Part shown: positions 34,999 through 43,294 of the stretch, in pieces
Position numbering within the stretch: the stretch's first letter is position 1
How the letters are laid out: each line of letters begins with the position of its first letter
NCBI GenBank assembly: GCA_964507325.1
Contig: CAZDQL010000022.1
Span: 1 to 64,000, forward strand
Length of the DNA stretch: 64,000 bases
Reading direction: 5' to 3'
From: CAZDQL01 sp964507325
Lineage (GTDB): Bacteria > Planctomycetota > UBA1135 > GCA-002686595
Position numbers and translations under genes: made by a program
The notes under the pieces: generated by a model
Databases searched by the model: none
Told to the model about the DNA's origin: nothing
What the model saw: the letters and a program-made list of their open reading frames with translations, nothing else

Positions 34999-37900
34999 GC
35001 GCCGAGATGGTGCCGCTCGACCTCGCGCGCCTGCTCGATTGGATCGTGCGGGAGCGCGCGAGCCGCGGCACCGTGTTCGGCTTGCACCAGGACCTCTTCC
35101 GGCTCGATCTGCGCCAGCGAGCGATCGGACTCGTGCGGCGCGGCCATCGGCTCGAGACGCCGATCGGGGCCGCGGCCGGCCCGCACACGCAGCTCTCGCA
35201 GAACCTGGTCGCCGCCTGGCTGTGCGGCGCGCGCTTCCTGGAGCTCAAGACGGTGCAGGTCCGCGACGAGCTGACGATCCCGCGGCCCTGCATCGACATG
35301 CGGGACGTGGGCTACAACTGCGAGTGGTCCCAGGAGCTTCCGATCGAGGTCAGCGCCGCGCAGTATCTCGACGCCTGGGTCGCGATCCGCGCGCTGCAGC
35401 AGGAGGCCGGCTGCCTCGAGCCGGACGAGCCGGGCTTCGTGATGGACCTGAGCGTGGGCTACGACCTGGCGGGGATCACGAGCGCAAAGGTCGGTCGCTT
35501 CATCGACCGTCTGACCGTGGACGCGCGCGGGGAGATCGCCGACCGGCTGGCGGTCGCCGAGCGGTTCTTCGAGGGCAGCGCTGCGATCCCCGTTCCGGAC
35601 CGGATCGCCGACAGCGTGACGATCTCGACCATGCACGGCTGTCCACCCGAGGAGATCGAGCGCATCGCCCGCCATCTCCTCGAGGACCGGGGACTCGACA
35701 CCACGGTCAAGCTGAATCCGACGTTGCTGGGAGCGGACGAGGTTCGGGGCCTGTTGAACGACGCGCTGGGGTACCCGATCGAGGTGCCCGACGCCGCGTT
35801 CGCGGACGACTTGCAGTGGGATGCCGCCCTGGATCTGATTCGAGCGCTGACCGCGAGCGCCCGGGGCGCCGGCCGCCACTTCGGGGTGAAGCTCACCAAC
35901 ACGCTGGCCTGCAAGAACGACGGCAGCACCCTGCCGGAATCGGAGACCGTGCAGTACCTGAGCGGCCGCGCGCTGCACCCGATCGCGGTGCGGACGGCGG
36001 CCCGTTTGCAGGAGGCCCACGAGGGCGCGCTCGACATCTCGTTCGCCGGCGGTGCCGACGCGCGCAACGTGGCCTCGCTGGTGGCCGCGGGGCTGGCGCC
36101 CGTCACCGTCTGCTCCGATCTCCTGCGACCGGGCGGCTACCAACGCCTGCTGCAGTACCTCGAGGCGCTGGAGGCGAGGGCCGCTGACCTGGACGCGACC
36201 GGCGACGCCGCGACCCTCGCCCTGGGCAACCTCGAGCGCTACGCGCGCGAGGTCGTCGATCACGAGGCCTACCGCTACGAGACCCACGCCGGTCGAACGG
36301 TCAAGAGCGCGCGCGCGCTCGCTGCCTTCGATTGCATCGCCGCGCCCTGCGTGCTGGCCTGCCCCACGGGACAGGACATCCCCGAGTACTGCCAGCGCAC
36401 CGCGCTGGGCGATCCGGAGCAGGCCCTGTCCGTCGTGCTGCGCGACAACCCGCTGCCGACGGTGTCCGGCATGGTCTGCGACCACCCGTGCGTCGAGCGC
36501 TGCACGCGGGTGAACTACGACGAACCGGTACGCATCAGGGACGTCAAGCGCACGCTCGCGCACACCGCCTCCGAACCGGCTCGACCGCCGGCGCCGCCGG
36601 AGAGTGACTGCCGCGCGGCCGTGGTGGGGGCGGGGCCGGCGGGCCTGGCCTGCGCCTGGTACCTGGCGCAGCACGGAGTCCGCACCGCGATCTACGAGGC
36701 CAAAGAGCGGGCGGGAGGCATGATCACCGACGCCATCCCGAGCTTCCGGCTGACCGACGAGGATTTTGCACTCGACCGGCGCCGCCTCGAGGCCGCCGGC
36801 GTCGAGATCCACACCGGCGAGCGGGTCGACCGCGAGCGTCTCGCGGCGCTGCGCCGCGATTGCGACGTGGTCATGCTCGCGCTAGGCGAGCAGCGCGACC
36901 AGCCGCTCGGCATCCCCGGCGAGGATACGGCGGGCGTCTGGCCTGCCCTGCGCTTCTTGTCCGCGGCGCGACGGGGCACGCTGCCGGCGTTCGGAGAGCA
37001 GGTCGTCGTGATCGGCGGTGGGAACACGGCGATGGACGCGGCGCGGACGGCGGTGCGCCTGGTCCCGCCGCGAGGGACGGTGCAGGTGGTCTACCGGCGC
37101 ACGGTCGCCGAGATGCCCGCCGCGCGCGAGGAGCTGCGCGCGATCCGGGACGAGGGGGTCGCGCTGCGCGAGCTCCTCTCGCCGGTCGAGGTCACGCGAC
37201 GCGGCTCTCGCCTGGCGCTGGTCTGTGCCGGTATGCGGCTCGGCGTGCCGGACGCCTCGGGGCGTCCGCGTCCCGAGGTCGTCCCGGGGCAGCGGGAGAC
37301 GATCGAGTGCGACGTGGTCGTCACGGCCGTTGGACAAGCACTCGACGGCGACCTCCTCGATGCGGAGCGGCGACCGGCGAGCGCCGACACGCCGCTCGAT
37401 GGGGAGGGCTTGGTCTTCGTCGGGGGGGACGCCCTGCGCGGGGCGGCGACCCTGGTCGAGGCGCTCGGGGACGGGCGACGGGCCGCGCTGGCGGCCCTCG
37501 CGAGGCTCGGTATCCCGCACGCCGCCGCGACCGAGAGAGCGCCGCGCGCGCTCGACGACGCCGGGTGGCAGGAGCGGGCCGCGCGCCTGCAGCCTGCGCT
37601 GCACCCGCCGCAGCGCAACGCCACCGGGCAGGGCGACTTCGAGTTGGTGATCGGCGAGCTGTCGCCGGCGGAGGCGCGGGTGGAGGCCGCACGCTGCCTC
37701 GACTGCTCGGAGCGCTGCGACGTGTGCGTGTCGGTCTGTCCCAACCGCGCCAACCTGGTCTACGAGAGCCAGCCGAGGCGCTGGGCCCTCGTCCGGATCG
37801 AGCCGCACGAAGGCGGTCCGCGCCTGGTGCCCGATGGTGAGTTCGTGCTGGAGCAGACCCGCCAGACCTGCAACCTGGTCGATTGGTGCAACGAGTGCGG

Positions 37901-38261
37901 CAACTGCACCACCTTCTGTCCCACCGCGGGCGAGCCCTATCGCGACAAGCCGCGCCTGGCGCTGCAGCCGAGCTCCGGCGACGACCGAGGGCCGGTGTGT
38001 CACCTCGAGCGCCGCGGCGACGCGGTCACCATCGTCCGGCGCGCAGAGGGCTGCGAGGAGCGCCTCACGGGTCGCGACGGCACCTTCCTCTACGAGACGG
38101 CGACCGCGAGCGTCGTCCTCGACAAGGTGACCTTCGCGGTCCGCGACGTGCAGGTGCACACCGCGCTCGACGAGCCGCTGTCGCTCGGCCGCGCCGCCGC
38201 CCTCGCCGTGCTGCTCGACGGTCTCGCGGATCACCCCTTGGTCGCCGTGGAGGAGGAGTGA
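34995..38261 (+). CDS. ygfK: YgfK oxidoreductase ('putative selenate reductase' Fe-S/FAD subunit)
   Basis: A 1088-residue multidomain flavoprotein, close to YgfK (about 1030). Residues 1-410 are a dihydroorotate-dehydrogenase-like barrel ('STMHGCPPEEIERIARHLLE', 'HFGVKLTNTLACKND', 'DISFAGGADARNVASLVAAG'). At 450-520 is a GltD/NADPH-GOGAT-like Fe-S adaptor ('CIAAPCVLACPTGQDIPEYC', 'VCDHPCVERCTR'). The first nucleotide-binding fold is at about 538 ('VVGAGPAGLACAWYL') and the second at about 673 ('VIGGGNTAMDAART'). Near the C-terminus are 4Fe-4S motifs 'CLDCSERCDVCVSVCP' (about 902) and 'CNECGNCTTFCP' (about 964). Overlaps ygeW by ATGA. It is required for anaerobic purine degradation in gut bacteria; the name 'selenate reductase' reflects early annotation and is not supported here. 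Confidence 0.93.
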   Translation: MSAEMVPLDLARLLDWIVRERASRGTVFGLHQDLFRLDLRQRAIGLVRRGHRLETPIGAAAGPHTQLSQNLVAAWLCGARFLELKTVQVRDELTIPRPCIDMRDVGYNCEWSQELPIEVSAAQYLDAWVAIRALQQEAGCLEPDEPGFVMDLSVGYDLAGITSAKVGRFIDRLTVDARGEIADRLAVAERFFEGSAAIPVPDRIADSVTISTMHGCPPEEIERIARHLLEDRGLDTTVKLNPTLLGADEVRGLLNDALGYPIEVPDAAFADDLQWDAALDLIRALTASARGAGRHFGVKLTNTLACKNDGSTLPESETVQYLSGRALHPIAVRTAARLQEAHEGALDISFAGGADARNVASLVAAGLAPVTVCSDLLRPGGYQRLLQYLEALEARAADLDATGDAATLALGNLERYAREVVDHEAYRYETHAGRTVKSARALAAFDCIAAPCVLACPTGQDIPEYCQRTALGDPEQALSVVLRDNPLPTVSGMVCDHPCVERCTRVNYDEPVRIRDVKRTLAHTASEPARPPAPPESDCRAAVVGAGPAGLACAWYLAQHGVRTAIYEAKERAGGMITDAIPSFRLTDEDFALDRRRLEAAGVEIHTGERVDRERLAALRRDCDVVMLALGEQRDQPLGIPGEDTAGVWPALRFLSAARRGTLPAFGEQVVVIGGGNTAMDAARTAVRLVPPRGTVQVVYRRTVAEMPAAREELRAIRDEGVALRELLSPVEVTRRGSRLALVCAGMRLGVPDASGRPRPEVVPGQRETIECDVVVTAVGQALDGDLLDAERRPASADTPLDGEGLVFVGGDALRGAATLVEALGDGRRAALAALARLGIPHAAATERAPRALDDAGWQERAARLQPALHPPQRNATGQGDFELVIGELSPAEARVEAARCLDCSERCDVCVSVCPNRANLVYESQPRRWALVRIEPHEGGPRLVPDGEFVLEQTRQTCNLVDWCNECGNCTTFCPTAGEPYRDKPRLALQPSSGDDRGPVCHLERRGDAVTIVRRAEGCEERLTGRDGTFLYETATASVVLDKVTFAVRDVQVHTALDEPLSLGRAAALAVLLDGLADHPLVAVEEE

Positions 38262-38262
38262 C

Positions 38263-39447
38263 ATGGCGCGCTTCGAGCTCAACCCGTGGCGACTCGATCG
38301 ACCGCAGTGGACGGCGCCGGAGCTGGCCTTCGTCGAGGCGATCCGGTCCGGCGCGCAGTTGCCGTTCCACCGCTCGCTGCCCGGCTACGCGCCGACGCCG
38401 CTCAGGGACCTTCCCGATCTGGCGCAGGAGCTGGGCCTGGGAAGCCTGGCCGTCAAAGACGAGGCCGGCCGCTTCGGCCTGAAGGCGTTCAAGGGCCTCG
38501 GCGCCAGCTTCGCCATGTACACGCTTCTCCGGAAGCGTTGGAGGGACCTCACCGGCGAGGAGCTCGACCCGCAGGCGTTCGACGATCCAGAGAAGCTGCG
38601 CCGCCTGGGAAGGGTCACGCTGACCGCCGCGACCGACGGCAACCACGGTCGCGCCGTCGCCTGGACCGCGCGCCGCCTGGGGCAGCCGGCGGTGATCTTC
38701 CTGCCCGCGGACGCGGCGCCGGCGCGGATCGCCGCCATCGCCGGGGAGGGCGCCGAGGTGCGGGAGATTCCCGGCACCTTCGACGACTGCGTCGAGGAGT
38801 GCGCGCGCACGGCGGCTCGTGAAGGCTGGCAGGTGATCGCGGACACCGCCTACGAGGACTACCGGGAGGTCCCCGGCGCGATCATGACCGGCTACAGCAC
38901 CCTCTTCGCCGAGATCGCCGCGCAGACCGAGCGCCGCTTCGACGTCGTGCTGCTGCCCGCCGGGGTGGGGGGGCTGATCGCGGCCGGCATCGTCGACCTC
39001 GTCCAGCGCTTCGGCGCGGCGCGTCCCCGCGTCGTCTGCGTCGAGCCGCAGTCGTCCGCCTGCTTCCTGGAGTCGATCGCCCACGGCACCGGCGAGCCGA
39101 TCGCCGCCAGCGGCGACCAGCAGTCGCTGATGGTGGGCTTGTGTTGCGGGCGGCCGTCGCCCCTCGCCTGGCCGATCGTGCGCGACGGCGCCGACCTCTT
39201 CCTCGCGATCGAGGACGACTACGCCCTGGCCGCCATGCGCGCCTACCACCGTCACGGCGTGGAGTCGGGCGAGTCGGGTGCCTCCGCACTGGCCGGGCTG
39301 TTGGCGCTGCTCTCCGCCGACGAGTTGGCCCCGGCGCGCGGGCGACTCGCGCTCGGCCGCGAGTCGCAGGTGCTCGTGCTCAACACCGAGGGCGCGACCG
39401 ATCCGGACCACTACGCGCGGGTCGTGTCGCAGGAGGCCGAGGGATGA
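38263..39447 (+). CDS. ygeX: Diaminopropionate ammonia-lyase (YgeX)
   Basis: A 394-residue fold-type-II PLP enzyme that converts 2,3-diaminopropionate to pyruvate and ammonia. The PLP lysine is Lys77 in 'RFGLKAFKGLGASFAM', the same number as in E. coli YgeX; the second catalytic acid lies in 'TAATDGNHGRAVAW' (Asp125). 'LLPAGVGGLIAAGI' is the phosphate-binding Gly loop and 'VLNTEGATDPDHY' the C-terminal signature of DpaL proteins. Length (394) matches the family (398). It starts one base after the ygfK stop with a GAGGAGGAG ribosome-binding site. It supplies the final carbon-releasing step of the purine pathway, feeding pyruvate to fermentation. Confidence 0.95.
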   Translation: MARFELNPWRLDRPQWTAPELAFVEAIRSGAQLPFHRSLPGYAPTPLRDLPDLAQELGLGSLAVKDEAGRFGLKAFKGLGASFAMYTLLRKRWRDLTGEELDPQAFDDPEKLRRLGRVTLTAATDGNHGRAVAWTARRLGQPAVIFLPADAAPARIAAIAGEGAEVREIPGTFDDCVEECARTAAREGWQVIADTAYEDYREVPGAIMTGYSTLFAEIAAQTERRFDVVLLPAGVGGLIAAGIVDLVQRFGAARPRVVCVEPQSSACFLESIAHGTGEPIAASGDQQSLMVGLCCGRPSPLAWPIVRDGADLFLAIEDDYALAAMRAYHRHGVESGESGASALAGLLALLSADELAPARGRLALGRESQVLVLNTEGATDPDHYARVVSQEAEG

Positions 39448-42008
39448 CCGCGATGCGCTTCGAGCTCGACGGCCTGCCGCTGACCTACAGCGGGGATCCG
39501 GAGCGCCGGCTGCTCGCCTGGTTGCGCGACGACCGGGACGTGACGTCGGTCAAGGACGGCTGCTCGGGCCAGGGGTTCTGTCGCACCTGCACGGTCGAGA
39601 TCGACGGTCGGCCGCGCCTGGCCTGCACGACCGCGATGAAACAGCTCGCCGACCGGTCGGTCACGACGCTGGCCGGACTGCCGGCCGAGATCCGTGACGT
39701 GCTGGCCGAGGCGTTCGTGCGCCACGGCGCCGTGCAGTGCGGCTTCTGCACGCCGGGCTACCTGGCGCGGACGCGTCTGCTCCTGGCGGAGAACCCGACT
39801 CCCAGCCGCGAGGAGGTCGTCGCCGCCCTGCGCCGCCACGTCTGCCGCTGCACCGGCTACCATTCCATCGTCGAGGCGGTGCTGGGGGCGGCGGCGATCC
39901 TACGCGGCGACGAGACGGAACGGGCGGCCGCGCCCGGCGGCGTCGGTGTCGACGTGCCCAAGTACCGCGGTCGCGAGCGGGCGCTGGGGGAGGCGCCCTT
40001 CGTCGACGACTTGCGCTGCGACGGCCAGCTCCACGGCGCGCTCCGCTTCAGCCCACATCCCCGTGCCCGGATCCGGTCGCTCGACCTCGCGGCGGCGGAG
40101 GCCGTGCCGGGAGTCGAGCGCGTGCTCACGGCGGCCGACGTGCCGGGCGACCGGCGTACGGGCCTGATTCGCCGCGACTGGCCGCTGCTCGTCGCGGTCG
40201 GCGAGACGACGCGCTACGTGGGGGACGTGCTCGCCGTGGTCGTCGCGGAGACGGAGGACGCCGCGCGCCGGGCCGCCGAGCTGATCGCCGTCGACGCGGA
40301 GGAGCTGCCGCCGCTCTCCGATCCGGAAGCCGCGCTCACGAGCCCGATCGAGGTGCACCCCGGCGGCAACCTGCTGGAGGAGACCGTGATTCGGCGCGGC
40401 GGCGACGTCGAGGCCGCGCTCGAGGCTTCGGCCTACGTCTCTCGCGGGACCTACCGCACCCAGCGGGTCGAGCACGCCTTCCTGGAGCCCGAGGCGGCCG
40501 TGGCTCGTCCGTGGGCCTCCGGCGGGGTCGAGGTGTTCTCACCCGGGCAGGGGGTGTACGTCGATCGCGAGCAGTTGGCGTCGCTCTTGGACCTGCCGCC
40601 GGAACGGGTCAAGGTCGACCAGGTCCCCTCCGGCGGCGCGTTCGGAGGCAAGGAGGACTTGTCGGTGCAGGGGCACGCTGCGCTGGCCGCCCATCTCCTG
40701 CAGCGGCCGGTCAAGGTCAAGCTGACCCGCGCCGAGTCGATCCGGATGCACCCCAAGCGCCACCCCTTGACGATGGACTTCGCCGTGGGTTGCGACGGCG
40801 AGGGTCGCTTGACCGCTCTCCGGGCACGCATCGCCGGCGACACCGGGGCGTACGCTTCGGTCGGCGGCAAGGTGCTCGAGCGGGCCGCTGGCCACGCCAC
40901 CGGCGCCTACCACGTACCGCGTGTCGATGTCGAAGCGCGGGCGGTCTACACGAACAACCTGCCCTGTGGCGCCATGCGGGGCTTCGGGGTCAATCAGGTC
41001 ACGTTTGCGCTCGAAGGGTGTCTCGACGACCTCTGCGCACAGGGTGGCTTCGATCGCTGGCAGTTCCGCTGGGACAACGCGCTGGTGGCGGGCAGGGAGA
41101 CCACGACCGGTCAGGTCCTGCAGGAGGGCGTCGGTGTCCGCGAGACGCTCTCGGCGGTGAAGGACGCGTACCAGGGCGCTCGCTGGTGCGGCCTCGCCTG
41201 CGGAATCAAGAACTGCGGCATCGGCAACGGCATCGCCGACTGGTGCGAGGTCGAGGTCGAGGTCGCGTCGCCGGAGCGCGTCGTCGTGAGGCACGGTTGG
41301 GCGGAGATGGGCCAAGGGGTGAACACGGTGGCGCAGCAGGTGCTGGCCGAGGCGACCGGCCTCGACACCGGGCAGATCGAGGTCACGGTCTCGACCGCCG
41401 ATGGGGCGGAGGCCGGCATGACCACCGCCAGCCGCGGATCGTCCCTCGTCGGCAACGCGCTCCTGGTCGCCGCCCGCGACATCGCGCGCGACCTGCAGGG
41501 CGCATCGCTCGACGAGCTGGTGGGTCGGCGCTATCGCGGCCGCTGGAGCTTCGACCGCTCGACTGCACCGGGCGCGCCGGGCGAGGTCGTGACGCACTAC
41601 TCCTACAGCTACGCGACCCAACTGGTCCTCCTCGACGAAGAGGGTGCGATCGAGCGCGTCGTCGCCGCCCACGACGCGGGCCGGGTGCTGAATCCCGCGC
41701 TCTTCCGCGGTCAGATCCAGGGTTCGGTGCACATGGGATTGGGCTACGCGCTGAGCGAAGAGCTGCCCCAGGTGGCGAGCGGACCGCCGACCACGCTCCT
41801 CAAGGACCTGGGTCTCCTACCGATGGACCGGACGCCGCCGGTCCAGGTCATCGGCGTCGAGAAGCGCGACCCGCTGGGGCCGTACGGCGCCAAGGGAGTG
41901 GGTGAGGTCGGGCTCGTGCCGACCGCGGCCGCCGTCGCCTCCGCGTTCCGCCACTACGATGGACGCGCGAGGTTCCGCCTGCCCCTCGAGCCGATTGGGA
42001 AGCCATGA
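39444..42008 (+). CDS. xdhD: XdhD-type fused Fe-S/molybdenum hydroxylase (Se-dependent xanthine dehydrogenase family)
   Basis: An 854-residue single-chain molybdenum hydroxylase. The N-terminal 2Fe-2S domains have Cys40/46/49/61 ('GCSGQGFCRTC') and Cys99/102 with 134/136 ('QCGFC', 'CRCTGY'). There is no FAD domain; the Mo-co domain starts near 'VPKYRGRERALGEAPFVDDL'. Mo contacts are in 'VPSGGAFGGKEDLSVQG', 'CGAMRGFGVNQVTFALEG' and 'HGWAEMGQGVNTV'; the catalytic Glu is in 'YGAKGVGEVGLVP'. This is the E. coli XdhD/TIGR03311-like architecture, slightly shorter than XdhD (956). Some relatives carry a labile selenium ligand; this is not testable from sequence. ATGA overlap with ygeX. Proposed to interconvert uric acid and xanthine-type purines. 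Confidence 0.92.
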   Translation: MTAMRFELDGLPLTYSGDPERRLLAWLRDDRDVTSVKDGCSGQGFCRTCTVEIDGRPRLACTTAMKQLADRSVTTLAGLPAEIRDVLAEAFVRHGAVQCGFCTPGYLARTRLLLAENPTPSREEVVAALRRHVCRCTGYHSIVEAVLGAAAILRGDETERAAAPGGVGVDVPKYRGRERALGEAPFVDDLRCDGQLHGALRFSPHPRARIRSLDLAAAEAVPGVERVLTAADVPGDRRTGLIRRDWPLLVAVGETTRYVGDVLAVVVAETEDAARRAAELIAVDAEELPPLSDPEAALTSPIEVHPGGNLLEETVIRRGGDVEAALEASAYVSRGTYRTQRVEHAFLEPEAAVARPWASGGVEVFSPGQGVYVDREQLASLLDLPPERVKVDQVPSGGAFGGKEDLSVQGHAALAAHLLQRPVKVKLTRAESIRMHPKRHPLTMDFAVGCDGEGRLTALRARIAGDTGAYASVGGKVLERAAGHATGAYHVPRVDVEARAVYTNNLPCGAMRGFGVNQVTFALEGCLDDLCAQGGFDRWQFRWDNALVAGRETTTGQVLQEGVGVRETLSAVKDAYQGARWCGLACGIKNCGIGNGIADWCEVEVEVASPERVVVRHGWAEMGQGVNTVAQQVLAEATGLDTGQIEVTVSTADGAEAGMTTASRGSSLVGNALLVAARDIARDLQGASLDELVGRRYRGRWSFDRSTAPGAPGEVVTHYSYSYATQLVLLDEEGAIERVVAAHDAGRVLNPALFRGQIQGSVHMGLGYALSEELPQVASGPPTTLLKDLGLLPMDRTPPVQVIGVEKRDPLGPYGAKGVGEVGLVPTAAAVASAFRHYDGRARFRLPLEPIGKP

Positions 42009-43294
42009 CCCTCTATCTGCGTGACGTGGTGTTCTGGGACCGCCGAGCCGGGGACCTGCGTCCCGGGAACCTGATCGTCGAGGCGGGCCCCCAGGGCGGC
42101 CTGCAGGTCACGACGGCGCCGCCGTCGCCGGACCAGACGGTCGTCGAAGGCGACGGCGCGCTGGCGCTCGCCGGGCTGACCCTGGGGCACCACCACGCCT
42201 ACTCGGCGTTGGCCCGGGGCATGCCGCCGCCGGCGCGCGCGCCGCGCGACTTCGCCGAGATCCTGGAGCTCGTGTGGTGGCGCCTCGACCGCTGCCTCGA
42301 CGCGGAGATGGTGCGCGCCTCCGCGTTGGCCGCCGCCCTCGACTGCTTGCGCTGCGGGGTGACCCGGGTGATCGACCACCACGCGTCGCCCCAGGCCAGT
42401 GCGGGGTCGCTCGACGTGATCGCCGAAGCGTTCGAGTCGCTGGGGCTGTCGTACCTGCTCTGCTACGAGTTGAGCGACCGCGACGGTCCCCAGGCCGCGC
42501 AGGCGGGCCTGGCCGAGACGGAGCGCTACCTGGGGACGGGGCGGCCGGGGCTCGTCGGCCTGCACGCCTCCTTCACGGTGGGGGAGGGGCTGCTCGGCGA
42601 GGCGGTCGCGCTGGCTCGCCGGAACGACACCGGCATCCACGTACACGTGGCCGAGGATCCGGTCGACCAGGACCGCTGCCTGGAGGAGCACGGCTGCCGC
42701 GTCGTCGAGCGCCTCGCCGCGGCCGGCGTGCTCGAGCTGCCGGGGTCGCTGCTCGTGCACGCCCTGCACCTGTCGCCGGCCGAGCGCGAGCTCGTCGACC
42801 GATCGCCGGCCTGGCTCGTCCACAACCCGGAGAGCAACCAGAACAACGCGGTCGGCCAGTTCGACTGGCGCGGCGTCGATCGCAGTCGGGTCCTGGTCGG
42901 CACCGATGGTTTGCACGGCGACGTGCTGCGCAGCGCCCGGGCCGCGCTGCTGGCGGGTCGTGCCAGCGGGCTGACCCCGACCGACGCGTGGGGTCTGATC
43001 GAGAACAACGACCGCTACCTCGAGCGCCATCACCCGAGCGTGCTGCGCGCCAACGACGTCGTCCTCTTCGACTACCGCTCGCCGACCCCGCTCGAGGCGG
43101 GGAACCTCGTCGCTCACGCCTGCCACGGTCTCGACGCGCGTCACGTGCGGACCGTGATCGCCGAGGGCCGCGTCGTGCTGCGCGACGGGGAGTTCGTCGT
43201 CGGCGACGAACCCGCCATCCTGCGCTTCTGCCGCGATCAGGCGAGTCGCCTCTGGACGGCCTTCGGAGAGTCCCCGCCGGAAGGAACCTCATGA
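42005..43294 (+). CDS. ssnA: SsnA-type amidohydrolase/deaminase
   Basis: A 429-residue metal-dependent hydrolase of the ATZ/TRZ (cytosine-deaminase-like) superfamily, SsnA branch. Metal ligands: His62/His64 in 'LGHHHAYSALARG', His in 'IHVHVAEDPVDQDRC', and the Asp of 'VGTDGLHGDV'. 'VHNPESNQNNAVG' matches the SsnA motif that replaces the deaminase 'NPxSN'. ATGA overlap with xdhD. Length is slightly below E. coli SsnA (442). In the purine cluster it is proposed to open or hydrolyse a reduced purine intermediate; the exact reaction is inferred from context. Confidence 0.9.
   Translation: MTLYLRDVVFWDRRAGDLRPGNLIVEAGPQGGLQVTTAPPSPDQTVVEGDGALALAGLTLGHHHAYSALARGMPPPARAPRDFAEILELVWWRLDRCLDAEMVRASALAAALDCLRCGVTRVIDHHASPQASAGSLDVIAEAFESLGLSYLLCYELSDRDGPQAAQAGLAETERYLGTGRPGLVGLHASFTVGEGLLGEAVALARRNDTGIHVHVAEDPVDQDRCLEEHGCRVVERLAAAGVLELPGSLLVHALHLSPAERELVDRSPAWLVHNPESNQNNAVGQFDWRGVDRSRVLVGTDGLHGDVLRSARAALLAGRASGLTPTDAWGLIENNDRYLERHHPSVLRANDVVLFDYRSPTPLEAGNLVAHACHGLDARHVRTVIAEGRVVLRDGEFVVGDEPAILRFCRDQASRLWTAFGESPPEGTS

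Noticed and set aside
34995..38261. Selenate reduction as the role of the YgfK protein
   Set aside because: The family name is historical; no molybdopterin selenate reductase subunits are nearby and the context is purine degradation.
39444..42008. Selenocysteine in XdhD
   Set aside because: No in-frame TGA is seen within the gene; selenium in this family is a labile cofactor ligand, not encoded.
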